DNA of 64,000 nt from Streptomyces sp. SW4 (GCA_003248315.1 QKWM01000004.1:5267001-5331000); one strand, 5' to 3'; positions 26,009 to 35,367 are shown, numbered from the stretch's first letter. Made by a program: numbers and translations. Notes: generated by a model not told the origin, from the letters alone.

Positions 26009-26893
26009 TCAGGCGCAGCCCAGTTCGCCCAGCATGCCCTCGCGCAGCCGCGTGATGATCCGCTTGATCAGCCGGGACACGTGCATCTGGGAGCACCCCA
26101 GCTCCTCGCCGATCTCGGCCTGCGTGGCCTCCTCGACGAACCGCATGTGGATGATCCGCCGGTCCCGCTCGCTCAGCTCCGCCATCAGCGGTGCCAGCGC
26201 GTGGAAGTCCTCGACGAGCCGCAGTCCCTCCTCCTCGACGCCGATGAAGTCGGCGAGGACCGCCTCGCCGCTCTCGGGGCCGTCACCGGTGAGCGCCGCG
26301 TCCAGGGAGGAGGAGTTGTAGCCGTTGGAGGCGATCTGGCCCTCGACGACCTCGCTCTCGCTGATGTTCATCAGCGTGGCCAGCTCGGCGACGGTGGGCT
26401 CCCGGTCCAGCCTGCTCGCCAGCTCCTCGCGGGCCTTGGCCAGCTCCACGCGCAGCTCCTGGAGCCGGCGCGGCACGTGCACCGCCCACGTGGTGTCCCG
26501 GAAGAACCGCTTGATCTCGCCGACGATGTACGGCAGGGCGAAGGAGGTGAACTCGACCTCGCGCGACAGCTCGAACCGGTCGATGGCCTTGATCAGCCCG
26601 ATCATGCCGGTCTGGACGATGTCCTCCATGTCGTCCCCGCGGCCCCGGAACCGGCCGGCGGCGAACCGCACGAGCGACATGTTCATCTCGATGAGGGTGT
26701 TGCGCGCGTACTGGTACTCGTGCGTGCCCTCTTCGAGCTCCGTCAGACGCTGGAAGAACTGGCGGGACAGCTCCCGCGCGTCCCGCGGGGCGACGGACCG
26801 GGGGTCCACGACCGGCAGCGGCCCGCCGTCCGTCCCGGTCCCGCCGGCCTCCTCGACGACCTCTGCCTGCGAGCGGATCACGGCGGTGTCCAT
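26009..26893 (-). CDS. sigL: SigB/SigF-family sigma factor, probably SigL-like
   Basis: 294 residues, intact, from ATG at 26893 after GGGAGAGGT. Region 2 has MNMSLVRFAAGRFRGRGDD, DIVQTGMIGLIKAIDRFELS and VEFTSFALPYIVGEIKRFFR. Region 3 has VHVPRRLQELRVELAKA, and region 4 ends SQMHVSRLIKRIITRLREG. This is the group 3 sigma of the SigB/SigF type. In S. coelicolor, as I recall, the sigma factor next to PopR and the ClpP3-ClpP4 genes is SigL; the same order is seen here, so SigL is the best name. It is convergent with an RsbW-like gene. Confidence 0.85.
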   Translation of the reverse strand: MDTAVIRSQAEVVEEAGGTGTDGGPLPVVDPRSVAPRDARELSRQFFQRLTELEEGTHEYQYARNTLIEMNMSLVRFAAGRFRGRGDDMEDIVQTGMIGLIKAIDRFELSREVEFTSFALPYIVGEIKRFFRDTTWAVHVPRRLQELRVELAKAREELASRLDREPTVAELATLMNISESEVVEGQIASNGYNSSSLDAALTGDGPESGEAVLADFIGVEEEGLRLVEDFHALAPLMAELSERDRRIIHMRFVEEATQAEIGEELGCSQMHVSRLIKRIITRLREGMLGELGCA

Positions 26894-27135
26894 TACCTCT
26901 CCCACGAAAGTCACGGTCTGGTCTTCCTGCGTCCTTCGGCCTGCGTGTACCCGGGTCGGGGCAGCACATGCCCGCCACTGTCCCGAGTGGCGTGAACCGG
27001 TCGACCTTTTCGTAGGGAATGCACTACTTCAACAGGATATGCCTCTCCCGGACGGGCCGCAGCGGCGGCCGGATGCGGCCGGTGGATTTCCCTCTGGGCG
27101 GAACGTCGCCCCCTGGCGCGCGCGCCGGGCGCTCC

Positions 27136-27141
27136 TAGGCT
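27136..27141 (+). promoter_or_regulatory. -10 box of popR, leaderless
   Basis: TAGGCT lies 6 bp before the GTG at 27148, with no ribosome binding site between. The same spacing is seen at the FHA-ABC gene and the monooxygenase gene. Confidence 0.5.
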
Positions 27142-27147
27142 GAAGTG

Positions 27148-27631
27148 GTGAGCAGCCAAGCGCCGAACGAAGCCCGCGTCATCCCCCTGCGCCCGCCCGC
27201 CGCGCGCCGGGGAAGCCGCCCCGCCGACGCCCCGGCCCCCGCGCCGCGGCCCCGCCCGCCCTGCCGGCTCCCCGGCCGGCCCGCGGTCTCCCCGGCCGGC
27301 CGCCGGGCGCGGCGACCGCGGCCCGGGAGCCGCTGTGGCGGGACCTGGTCGGAGACGTCCTGCGCCGCGAACGGCTGGCCCAGGAGCGCACCCTGAAGGA
27401 CGTCGCCGAGGCCGCCCGGATCTCCATGCCCTATCTCTCGGAGGTGGAACGGGGCCGCAAGGAGGCCTCCTCCGAGGTGCTCGCGGCCGCGGCCCAGGCC
27501 CTCGGCCTGGGCCTGGGCGACCTGCTGTCCCGGGTCCACGGCGAGCTGACCCGGGTCACCTCGCGGTACGGGCGGGCGGCCGCCCCGGCACGCCCGGCGC
27601 CCGCCGCGACGGGCTCTGCCTGGCCGCCTGA
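27148..27631 (+). CDS. popR: PopR-like XRE activator of clpP3-clpP4 (frameshifted)
   Basis: About 161 residues. The N-terminal ~60 residues are Pro/Arg-rich and disordered (VSSQAPNEARVIPLRPP). The HTH domain is RDLVGDVLRRERLAQERTL, DVAEAARISMPYLSEVERGR, KEASSEVLAAAAQALGL. It is close to ClgR/PopR regulators. The end, after an indel near 27590, is RRDGLCLAA. A C-terminal Ala-Ala is the known signal by which PopR and ClgR are degraded by ClpP1P2. The gene faces two ClpP genes, the known targets of PopR. A second indel lies near 27190-27300. Confidence 0.78.
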
Positions 27632-27675
27632 CGGCCCGAGGGCCGGCGCCGCACCGCGCGGCGCCGGCCCGGGGC

Positions 27676-28276
27676 TCAGACCGTCACCAGGCGTCGGCTG
27701 AGCACCTCGTCGGCCAGCCCGTAGGCCACCGCCTCGGAGGCCGTGAACACCTTGTCGCGGTCCATGTCGGCGCGGAGCGTGGCCACGTCGTGGTGCGTGT
27801 GCCGCGCCAGCACCTCCTCGACCTGGGAGCGGATCCGGACCATCTCCTTGGCCTGGAGCGACAGATCGGAGGCCGTGCCGCGCTGTCCGCCGCTGGCCGG
27901 CTGGCCGAGCAGCACCCGCGCGTGTTCCAGCACGAACCGCCGTCCCGGGTCCCGCCCGCCAGCACGACGGCCGCCGTGGAGGCCGCCTGCCCCACGCAGA
28001 ACGTCGCGATCGGGGCCCGCACGAACGTCATCGTGTCGTAGATCGCCATCAGCGAGGTGAAGGATCCGCCGGGGAGTTGATGTAGACCGCGATCTCGTTG
28101 TCCGGCGCCGCCGACTCCAGATGGAGGAGTTGCGCGATGACGACGTTGGCGACGCCGTCGTCGATCTCGGTGCCGAGAAAGATGATGCGCTCGTTCAGCA
28201 GCCTGCTGAACACGTCGAACGACCGCTCGCCCTGCGGGGTCCGCTCGATGACGTTCGGAATCGTGTACGTGCCCAT
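27676..28276 (-). CDS. clpP4: ClpP-like protein lacking the catalytic His, ClpP4-like (frameshifted)
   Basis: ATG at 28276 overlaps the upstream ClpP stop (TGATG). About 200 residues: [60 protein letters not shown]. The Ser region is VGQAASTAAVVLAGG, so Ser is kept. The catalytic His position (HQP in active ClpP) reads LLGQPASG, with Gly at the codon level, not from an indel. The Asp region DMDRDKVFTASEAVAYGLAD is present. Indels are near 28070 and 27945. Probably a structural or degenerate partner that works with the first subunit in a mixed complex. Confidence 0.82.
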
Positions 28277-28929
28277 CAGCGCAGCCCCATCCTCGGTCGC
28301 GTGGCGGCCGGGCGGACCTCCGCGAGGGATTCCACGACCCGGTCCACCATGCCGTACTCCCTGGCCTCCTCCGCCGTGAACCAGCGGTCCCGGTCACCGT
28401 CGCGGGAGATGGTCTCCGGGTCTGCCCGGTGTGCTCGGCGGTGATCCGCTCGATGGTCCGCTTGGTGAACTCCAGGCTCTGCGCCTGGATCTCGATGTCG
28501 GCGGTGGTGCCCCCGATGCCCCGGACGGCTGGTGCATCATGATCCGCGTGTTCGGCAGGGCGTAGCGCTTGCCGGCGGTGCCGACGCTGAGCAGGAACTG
28601 GCCCATGCTGGCGGCGAACCCATGGCCAGCGTCGAGACGTCGTTGGGGATGAGCCGCATCGTGTCGTAGATGGCCAGCCCCGCGTGCACCGAGCCGCCGG
28701 GGCTGTTGATGCACAGGGTGATGTCCGTGCGCGGGTCCTCCGCGGACAGGATCAGCAACTGGGCGCAGACCCGGTTCGCGGAGACCTCGTCGACCTGTGT
28801 GCCCAGCAGGACGATGCGCTGGGCGAGCAGTTGGGCGGCGAGCTGGTCGTCGAACCGCGTCGGAGGGGTGTCGCCCTCCTCCGCCCGTGGCAGCAGGGCC
28901 GGCGCCGGGCCGGCGAACGGTGAAGACAT
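28276..28929 (-). CDS. clpP3: ClpP protease subunit, ClpP3-like (frameshifted)
   Basis: ATG at 28929 after AAGGAG. About 218 residues. It starts MSSPFAGPAPALLPRAEEGD, then FDDQLAAQLLAQRIVLLGTQ and CINSPGGSVHAGLAIYDTMR. The catalytic Ser is in GFAASMGQFLLS, the His in TRIMMHQPSG, and the Asp in DGDRDRWFTAEEAREYGM, so the triad is complete. Frame changes at about 28620, 28520 and 28425. It ends with RPRMGLR and overlaps the second ClpP gene by one base, so the two are coupled. With Clp ATPases it degrades unfolded or tagged proteins; this pair is induced when ClpP1P2 fails. Confidence 0.88.
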
Positions 28930-29025
28930 CGGCGCTCCTTGTCGCGTCGTCGAAGCGGTCGTGCGCGGCCGGTCGTGCGCCGCGGTCTCCACTGTCGGCC
29001 CGGGACGGCACCGGGCGGGCCTTTC

Positions 29026-29055
29026 TCTGCCCGCGGCAGATTCGCCACGGGCAGA
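29026..29055. promoter_or_regulatory. Palindrome upstream of the clpP genes, possible PopR box
   Basis: TCTGCC-CGC-GGCAGA (29026-29040) is a perfect dyad, followed by a further half-site GGGCAGA (29049-29055). It lies about 100 bp upstream of the clpP3 start. A candidate activator site. Confidence 0.4.
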
Positions 29056-29206
29056 GCGGCCGGGCCGCGGTCCGGGGCCGAACGGTCCACCGCCGTCCGG
29101 GCGATGAGTTTCCGGGCCCGGGCCGGTCCACAGAAGCGACCGTGTTCCACCCGGCCGCGTGCCGCACCACCGGGTGCCGCGCCGCATCCCGCCCCAGGAG
29201 GCAGCC

Positions 29207-29686
29207 ATGACCGCCGACGGATTCACCACGTGTCTCTGGTTCGACGACCAGGCCGAGGAGGCCGCCCACTTCTACGTCTCGGTGTTCAAGAACTCCCGCG
29301 TCGACGGGATCGCCCGCTACCCGAGGGCTCCATGCGCCCGCCGGCAGCGTCATGACCGTCGACTTCACCGCCAACGGCCAGAAGTTCGTCGCGCTGAACG
29401 GCGGGCCCCAGTTCCGCTTCGACGAGGCGATCTCCTTCCAGATCCTGTGCGACACGCAGGAGGAGGTCGACCACTACTGGTCCCGGCTGCTGGAGGGCGG
29501 CGGCGAGGAGGGCCCTGCGGGTGGCTCAAGGACCGCTACGGGCTGTCCTGGCAGGTCGTCCCGCGCCGCCTCACCGAGATGTTCGCCGACCCCGACCCGG
29601 TCCGGGCCGCGAACGCGAACAAGGCCATGATGGGGATGCGCAAGCTCGACATCGCCGCCCTGGAGAAGGCCTACGCGGGGGAGTGA
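29207..29686 (+). CDS. PhnB-like VOC protein (two compensating frameshifts)
   Basis: ATG at 29207 after CAGGAGG. It starts MTADGFTTCLWFDDQAEEAA and HFYVSVFKNSRVDGIARYP. Frame shifts near 29325 and 29515. The middle is VMTVDFTANGQKFVALNGGP and EAISFQILCDTQEEVDHYWS; the end is DRYGLSWQVVPRRLTEMFAD to EKAYAGE. The GLSWQVVP strand and the length (~160) are typical of the PhnB / 3-demethylubiquinone methyltransferase-like group of VOC proteins, whose function is mostly unknown. Confidence 0.8.
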   Translation: MTADGFTTCLWFDDQAEEAAHFYVSVFKNSRVDGIARYPRAPCARRQRHDRRLHRQRPEVRRAERRAPVPLRRGDLLPDPVRHAGGGRPLLVPAAGGRRRGGPCGWLKDRYGLSWQVVPRRLTEMFADPDPVRAANANKAMMGMRKLDIAALEKAYAGE

Positions 29687-29701
29687 CCCGCCCGCGCCAC
29701 G

Positions 29702-30770
29702 TCACCGGGGCCCGGCCCCGTCCCCGGTCACGCGCCGCGCGCCGTCGCCGACGCCCGCACCGTCACCGGCCGCGTCCCGGCCGCCGACGACCCGCGTGAT
29801 CTCGCGCGCCGTCCGCAGGATGCCGGGGAGCGGACCGGGCAGGGCCTCGGCGTGGACGTGGTCGGGGCCAGACAGAAGTGGAGGGGATCGTCCTCGCGGT
29901 GCAATGCGGTCCGGTCCCGGCCCGGGTCGGTGCAGTAGCCGGGGTGCGCCCGCTCGTGGGCCGTGCACGGCAGCTCCCGCACCCAGGTGTAGCGGGCCCC
30001 GGCGGCGCTCACCGTCCGCCCGGCGTCGGCGACCAGGTCGCCACGGGCCCGGGCCAGCCGTGCGTAGACGCCGTTGACCAGCCGCACCCGCTCCGGGGCC
30101 ATGGGATCGGGCCCCTGGAGCACCCACACGATCCGCGGCCGGTGCGCCCCGCCGGCCTCGGCGATCTGCCCGGTGAGCCGCGCGGCGTCGGCCTCGTACC
30201 GCTTCGCGTACCGCGTGCGCGAGGCGTCGTAGGTGATCCCGTCCATGCAGGGGGTGTAGCCCCAGGCGTTGCCCCAGAACTGCAGGACGACGACGTCCGG
30301 CCGCAGCGAGCGCACCAGGGCCGCCGCCTTGTCGCGGGCCGGCACCAGGGACCGGCCCGGCACCCCCTCCAGGTAGTCGCACAGCGTCGTCCCCGAGTAC
30401 GGCGCGCTGGAGTACGCCGCCCGCAGCCGCGCGCGCAGCTCCCGGCCGAGGACGTCCTGGCTCTCCATGGCGAGCGAGTCGCCGAGGTAGAGCACCCGGG
30501 GCGCTCTCCCCGGCGCGCCGCCGCCCGCGGCCGGGCCCGCGGAGGCGGATCGGGAGGAGGCGGACCCGGGCGAGGCGGATCCCGGGGAGGAGGCGGGCGC
30601 AGGAGCGGCCGGAGAAGGGCCGGAGCCGGGTGAGGCGGCCGCCCGCTGGTGGGTGGTCGCCGCCGTGCGCGGGGCGTCGGGCGGTGGGCCGGCCGGCCCG
30701 GACTCCGGGTCCCGCACGCGGCGAGCAGCACTCCGGCCAGTACCGCCCCCGCGATCCACCCCGTGCGCAT
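29702..30770 (-). CDS. SGNH-hydrolase-like lipoprotein (frameshifted)
   Basis: ATG at 30770 gives a lipoprotein signal with lipobox LLAACG (residues ~16-21). A long Pro/Ser/Ala spacer follows. The hydrolase domain has block I VLYLGDSLAMES with the nucleophile Ser, then DVVVLQFWGNAWGYTPCMDG with the Gly/Asn oxyanion positions. The conserved Asp-x-x-His is in DDPLHFC. Indels lie in the N-terminal 150 bp and near 29875, after which the end is HVHAEALPGPLPGIL. Probably an extracellular membrane-anchored esterase or acyltransferase-type enzyme acting on cell surface esters; the substrate is unknown. Confidence 0.75.
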
Positions 30771-30950
30771 ACGGCGACTCCCGCCCGGGCGGCGCCCCGG
30801 CCGCCGAAGAGGGCCCAGGCAAGCACACCCGGGCCGCAGGGGAAGACACCGGCGTGACAGACGGGGCGGGCCGCGCTTCGGCGCGCGCACCGCCGGACCG
30901 GTGACTAGCGTGAGGAACCGGATCGACCACCTCGACGGAAGGCTGCGGTC

Positions 30951-31747
30951 ATGGCCGTGCAACCTGAGGGAGCCCCCTGCTGGGCCGATGCGATGTTCGG
31001 TGACCTCGAGGGGCCAAACGCTTCTACGGCGAGGTCCTCGGCTGGACGTTCGGCGAGTCCTCGTCGGAGTTCGGCGACTACACGACCGCCTACGCCGACG
31101 GCAGGGCGGTGGCCGCCGTCGTCCCGCCCATGCCCGGCCAGGAGGCCCCGTCGCAGTGGTGCCTGTACTTCGCGTCCCGGGACGCCGCCGCGACCGCCGC
31201 GAAGATCCGGGACAACGGCGGCGAACTGCTGATGGAGCCGATGCGGGTCGGCGACTTCGGCACGATGTGCCTGGCCCGCGACCCCGGCGGCGTGGTCTTC
31301 GGCGTCTGGCAGAGCGGCAGCCACGAGGGCTTCGAGGCGATGGCCGAGCCCGGCGCCTACTGCTGGTCGGAGATCTTCACCCGCGACCCCGGGCCCTCCG
31401 ACGCCTTCTTCCCGGCGGTCTTCGGGTACCGGTCCAAGCGAATGGAGGACGACTCGGTCGACTTCCGCCTCTTCGACCTGGGCGAGCGCACCGTCCTGGG
31501 GCGGATGCGGATGGGCGAGGAGTTCCCGCCCGAGGTGCCGCCCTACATCAACGTCTACTTCACCGTCGCCGACTGCGACGCGGCCGTGTCCCGGGCGACC
31601 GGCCTCGGCGGCACCCTCGACTTCGGGCCGATGGACTCGCCGTTCGGCCGGTTCGCGGCGCTGCGCGACCCGCAGGGGGCGTGCTTCTCGGTGATCGACG
31701 TCACCCGGACCGAGGGCGAGCTGCCGAAGATCACGGACCTGGGCTGA
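30951..31747 (+). CDS. Two-domain VOC protein (one frameshift)
   Basis: ATG at 30951 gives MAVQPEGAPCWADAMFGDLE. One base is lost near 31013; the natural reading is GAKRFYGEVLGWTFGESSS. Domain 1 continues to FGTMCLARDPGGVVFGVWQ; domain 2 runs from GAYCWSEIFTRDPGPSDAFF to FAALRDPQGACFSVIDVT. Tandem glyoxalase-like domains of ~260 residues are common in Streptomyces and are often annotated as hydroxylases without evidence. No function is assigned. Confidence 0.82.
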
Positions 31748-31789
31748 AGCCCGTCCGGGGCCCGGCGCCGTCATGGCATGATCGAGCCC

Positions 31790-32474
31790 ATGCGTGAACG
31801 TGTAGTGGCCGCGTGCGACGGGGCCTCGAAGGGCAATCCCGGCCCGGCCGGCTGGGCCTGGGTCGTCGCGGACGAGTCCGAGACCCCGGCCCGGTGGAGG
31901 CCGGGCCGCTGGGCCGGGCCACCAACAACGTCGCCGAGCTGACCGCGCTGGAGCGGCTGCTGGCGGCGACGGACCCGGACGTGCCGCTGGAGGTCCGCAT
32001 GGACTCCCAGTACGCCATGAAGGCCGTCACCACCTGGCTGCCCGGCTGGAAGCGCAACGGCTGGCGGACGGCGGCCGGCAAGCCGGTCGCCAACCAGGAT
32101 CTCGTCGTGCGCATCGACGAGCTGCTGACGGGCCGCACGGTGGAGTTCCGCTACGTGCCCGCGCACCAGGTCGACGGCGACCGCCTCAACGACTTCGCGG
32201 ACCGTGCCGCGAGCCAGGCGGCCACGGCCCAGCAGCCCGCGGGCAGCGGCCTCGGCTCGCCGGAGCCGCCGCCCGCGCCGGACGTCCCGGCCGCGGCCAG
32301 GAGCCCGCGGCGGAAGCCGGCGTCCGCCCGCAAGGGTGGCGCGTCCGCGCGGACCATCAAGGCGAAGTTCCCCGGACGGTGCGTGTGCGGCCGCTCGTAC
32401 GCGGCCGGCGAGCCGATCGCCCGGAACGACGCGGGCTGGGCCACCCGGAGTGCCGTACGGCGGCGGCCGGGTAG
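31790..32474 (+). CDS. RNase HI-like protein with Cys/His C-terminal tail (two frameshifts)
   Basis: ATG at 31790 (an in-frame ATG at 31778 adds four residues). The RNase H core is VVAACDGASKGNPGPAGWAW with the first Asp, GRATNNVAELTALERLLA with the Glu, VRMDSQYAMKAVTTWLPGWK with the second Asp, and FRYVPAHQVDGDRLNDFADR with the last His and Asp. All four catalytic acids are present. After a Pro/Ala linker, a C-terminal tail has KFPGRCVCGRSY and, after correcting an indel near 32439, WGHPECRTAAAG, which could bind zinc. It cleaves RNA in RNA-DNA hybrids. Confidence 0.85.
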
Positions 32475-32490
32475 CCGGCGCGGACCGGTC

Positions 32491-32940
32491 TCACACCACG
32501 CCCCGCCAGGCACCGGTCTCCCGGCCGCGGTTCTCGATGAACTGCTTGAAGCGCGCCAGGTCGTCCTTGGTCTGCCGTTCCACGAAGCCCAGCTTGTCGC
32601 CGACCTTCTCGGTGACGCTGTCCGGATGGAAGTCCATCTGGACCATCACCTTGGTGCGTTCGTCGTCCAGGCGGTGGAAGGTCACCACGCCGGCCTGGCG
32701 GGCCTCCCCGTCGACCGTGGTCCAGGCGACCCGCTCGTCCGGGATCTGCTCGGTGATCTCCGCGTCGAACTCCCGGCGCACGCCCCGCACGTTGGTGACC
32801 CAGTGGGTGAGGGTGTCCGTGCGCTGCTCGATGCGCTCCACCCCGCCCATGAACTGCGGGAACGACTCGAACTGCGTCCACTGGTTGTAGGCGGTGTGGA
32901 CGGGGACGCGGACCTCGACGGACTGTTCGACCTGCGACAT
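32491..32940 (-). CDS. SRPBCC-family (START-like) protein
   Basis: 149 residues, intact, from ATG at 32940. It begins MSQVEQSVEVRVPVHTAYNQ and WTQFESFPQFMGGVERIEQR, then DAEITEQIPDERVAWTTVDG and ends RFKQFIENRGRETGAWRGVV. This is the polyketide cyclase-like SRPBCC subgroup that resembles mycobacterial and Streptomyces proteins of the coenzyme Q-binding type. It binds hydrophobic ligands in a helix-grip fold. The natural ligand is unknown. Divergent from the monooxygenase gene. Confidence 0.85.
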   Translation of the reverse strand: MSQVEQSVEVRVPVHTAYNQWTQFESFPQFMGGVERIEQRTDTLTHWVTNVRGVRREFDAEITEQIPDERVAWTTVDGEARQAGVVTFHRLDDERTKVMVQMDFHPDSVTEKVGDKLGFVERQTKDDLARFKQFIENRGRETGAWRGVV

Positions 32941-33134
32941 GCGCTGCTGCCTCCTTCTTCGCTCTGCACCGGCTGTCGGCCGGATACGGTCAGGTGGCCG
33001 TGAGTACCCGTCACCTGCGCGGCGAATCACCGAGGTAGTGGCCGGCCGGTTCCGCTCCCGTGTCCGATGGTGATCAAAGGCCGGTCCGGATGCCGCCCGG
33101 CTGCTACTCTGCGCTGCGAAATGACCGTTATGCG

Positions 33135-33140
33135 TAGATA
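33135..33140 (+). promoter_or_regulatory. -10 box of the monooxygenase operon, leaderless
   Basis: TAGATA lies 6 bp before the GTG at 33147. Weak AGGGG is the only Shine-Dalgarno-like sequence and is too close to serve. Confidence 0.4.
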
Positions 33141-33146
33141 TCAGGG

Positions 33147-34358
33147 GTGTGCGTGAAGGTCGTCTGCGTCGGCGGGGGACCCGCCGGCCTCTACCTGTCG
33201 ATCCTGCTGCGGCTGCAGGACCCCTCCTGCGACGTCACCGTCCACGAACGCGACCCCGAGGGCTCCACCTACGGCTGGGGCGTCACCTACTGGCGCCCCC
33301 TGCTCGACCGGCTCCGCGCGCACGACCCGGTGTCGGCCCGCGCCGTCGAGGACGCCTCCGTGCGCTGGCGCGACGGCGTCGCCCACGTCCGCGACCTGAC
33401 CACCCGTCACCAGGGCGACGAGGGCTTCGGCATCGGCCGTCACCGGCTGCTGGAGATCCTCGCCGCCCGCGCCCGCGACCTCGGCGTCCGGCTCCGCCAC
33501 GGGCACGGGACCGGACCCGACGACCTGCCGGCCGCCGACCTCGTCGTCGCCGCCGACGGCGTCGGCAGCGCCCTGCGCACCCGGTACGCCGGTCACTTCG
33601 GCACCGCGGTGCGCCCCGGCCGCAACCCCTACCTCTGGCTCGGCACCACCAAGGTCTTCGACTCCTTCACCTTCGCCTTCGTCGAGACCGACCACGGCTG
33701 GATCTGGGCCTACGGCTACGGCTACGACCCCGGGCACAGCACCTGCGTCGTCGAGTGCGAGCCCCGCACCTTCGCCGGCCTCGGCCTGGACCGCGCCGGC
33801 CGGGCCGAGACCCTGCGTCTGCTGGAGAAGCTGTTCGCCGGCGTCCTGGACGGCCACCCCCTCACCGGCCGGAGCCCGGCCGGCGGCGGCGCCGGCTGGC
33901 AGACCTTCCGCACCCTCACCAACCGCACCTGGTCCCGCGGCAACCTGGTGCTGCTCGGCGACGCCGCCCACACCACGCACTACTCCATCGGCGCCGGCAC
34001 CACCCTCGCCCTGGAGGACGCGATCGCCCTCGCCGCCGCGCTGCGCACCCACGCCGCCGTCCCCGACGCCCTCGCCCGGTACGAACGGCAGCGCAAGGCC
34101 GACCTGCTGACGGTGCAGAGCGCCGCCCGGCACAGCGCCCAGTGGTACGAGAACCTGACCCGGTACATCGACCTGCCCCCGGAGCGGATGTTCGCCCTGC
34201 TCGGCCAGCGCCACTCACCGCTGCTGCCCTACGTCCCGCCGCAGCTGTACTACCGGCTCGACCGGGCCGCCGGACAGCTCGAACCGCTGCGCCGGCTCAA
34301 GCGCTGGCTCGGCCCCCGGGTGGCACGGACGGTGCACGCACGGCGGATGACAGACTGA
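33147..34358 (+). CDS. FAD-dependent aromatic monooxygenase
   Basis: 403 residues, intact, GTG start. The FAD-binding Rossmann motif is VVCVGGGPAGLYLSILLRL (residues 5-23), with the Glu in VHERDPEG. The middle motif is LVVAADGVGSALR (DG motif) and the third is LVLLGDAAHTTHYSIGAGTT, LALEDAIALAAAL (GD motif). The overall pattern is close to salicylyl-CoA 5-hydroxylase-type and related class A flavin hydroxylases. It uses NAD(P)H and O2 to hydroxylate an aromatic or CoA-linked substrate. An aldo/keto reductase gene follows 5 bp later. Confidence 0.87.
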   Translation: MCVKVVCVGGGPAGLYLSILLRLQDPSCDVTVHERDPEGSTYGWGVTYWRPLLDRLRAHDPVSARAVEDASVRWRDGVAHVRDLTTRHQGDEGFGIGRHRLLEILAARARDLGVRLRHGHGTGPDDLPAADLVVAADGVGSALRTRYAGHFGTAVRPGRNPYLWLGTTKVFDSFTFAFVETDHGWIWAYGYGYDPGHSTCVVECEPRTFAGLGLDRAGRAETLRLLEKLFAGVLDGHPLTGRSPAGGGAGWQTFRTLTNRTWSRGNLVLLGDAAHTTHYSIGAGTTLALEDAIALAAALRTHAAVPDALARYERQRKADLLTVQSAARHSAQWYENLTRYIDLPPERMFALLGQRHSPLLPYVPPQLYYRLDRAAGQLEPLRRLKRWLGPRVARTVHARRMTD

Positions 34359-34363
34359 CGCCC

Positions 34364-35346
34364 ATGGAAGAACGCGCATTCGGCAGGTCCGGTCAGCACG
34401 CGTCGGTGATCGGTCTGGGCACCTGGCAGCTCGGCGCCGACTGGGGAGACGTCGACGACAAGCAGGCACTCGCCGTCCTGGAGGCGGCCGCCGAGGCGGG
34501 GGTGACCTTCTTCGACACCGCCGACGTCTACGGCGACGGACGCAGCGAGGAGACCATCGCCACGTTCCTGCGCGGCCGCCCCGACCTGCACGTGCTGGTC
34601 GCCACCAAGATGGGCCGCCGCGTCGAGCAGATCCCGCAGAACTACGTCCTGGACAACTTCCGCGCCTGGACCGACCGCTCCCGGCGCAACCTCGGCGTCG
34701 ACGTGCTGGACCTGGTGCAGCTGCACTGCCCGCCCACCCCCGTCTACGCCGCGGACGAGGTCTTCGACGCGCTCGACACCCTCGTCGCGGAGGAGCGGAT
34801 CGCCGCCTACGGCGTCAGCGTCGAGACCTGCGCCGAGGCACTGACCGCGATCGCCCGCCCGAACGTGGCGAGCGTGCAGATCATCCTCAACCCGTTCCGG
34901 ATGAAGCCGCTCGCCCAGGTGCTCCCCGCGGCCCGCGAGGCGGGCGTCGGCATCATCGCCCGGGTGCCGCTCGCCTCGGGCCTGCTGTCGGGCAAGTACA
35001 CCAAGGACACCGTCTTCGCCGCCAACGACCACCGCACCTTCAACCGGCACGGAGAGGCCTTCGACCAGGGCGAGACCTTCTCCGGCGTCGACTACGCCAC
35101 CGGCGTCGAGGCCGCCGCCGAGTTCGCCGCGCTCGCCCCGAGGGGTACACCCCCGCCCAGCTGGCCCTGCGCTGGATCGTCCAGCAGCCCGGTGTCACCA
35201 CCGTGATCCCCGGCGCGCGCTCGCCGGAGCAGGCCCGCGCCAACGCGGAGGCCGCCCGGCTGCCCGAGCTGTCGGAGCAGACCCTGGCCGCCGTCCGCGC
35301 ACTGTACGAGCGGCGCATCCGGGACCAGGTCGAAAGCCGCTGGTGA
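34364..35346 (+). CDS. Aldo/keto reductase (one frameshift)
   Basis: ATG at 34364, operonic with the monooxygenase. It starts MEERAFGRSGQHASVIGLGT; the catalytic Asp and Tyr are in GVTFFDTADVYGDGRSEETI, Lys in VLVATKMGRR, and VLDLVQLHCPPTPVYAAD follows. One G or C is missing near 35142; the rest reads EGYTPAQLALRWIVQQPGVT and ends IRDQVESRW. It reduces carbonyl compounds with NADPH. Its coupling with a flavin hydroxylase suggests the two modify the same small molecule, but the substrate is unknown. Confidence 0.9.
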
Positions 35347-35367
35347 CCGGCCGGGGGCGGCCTCCGC

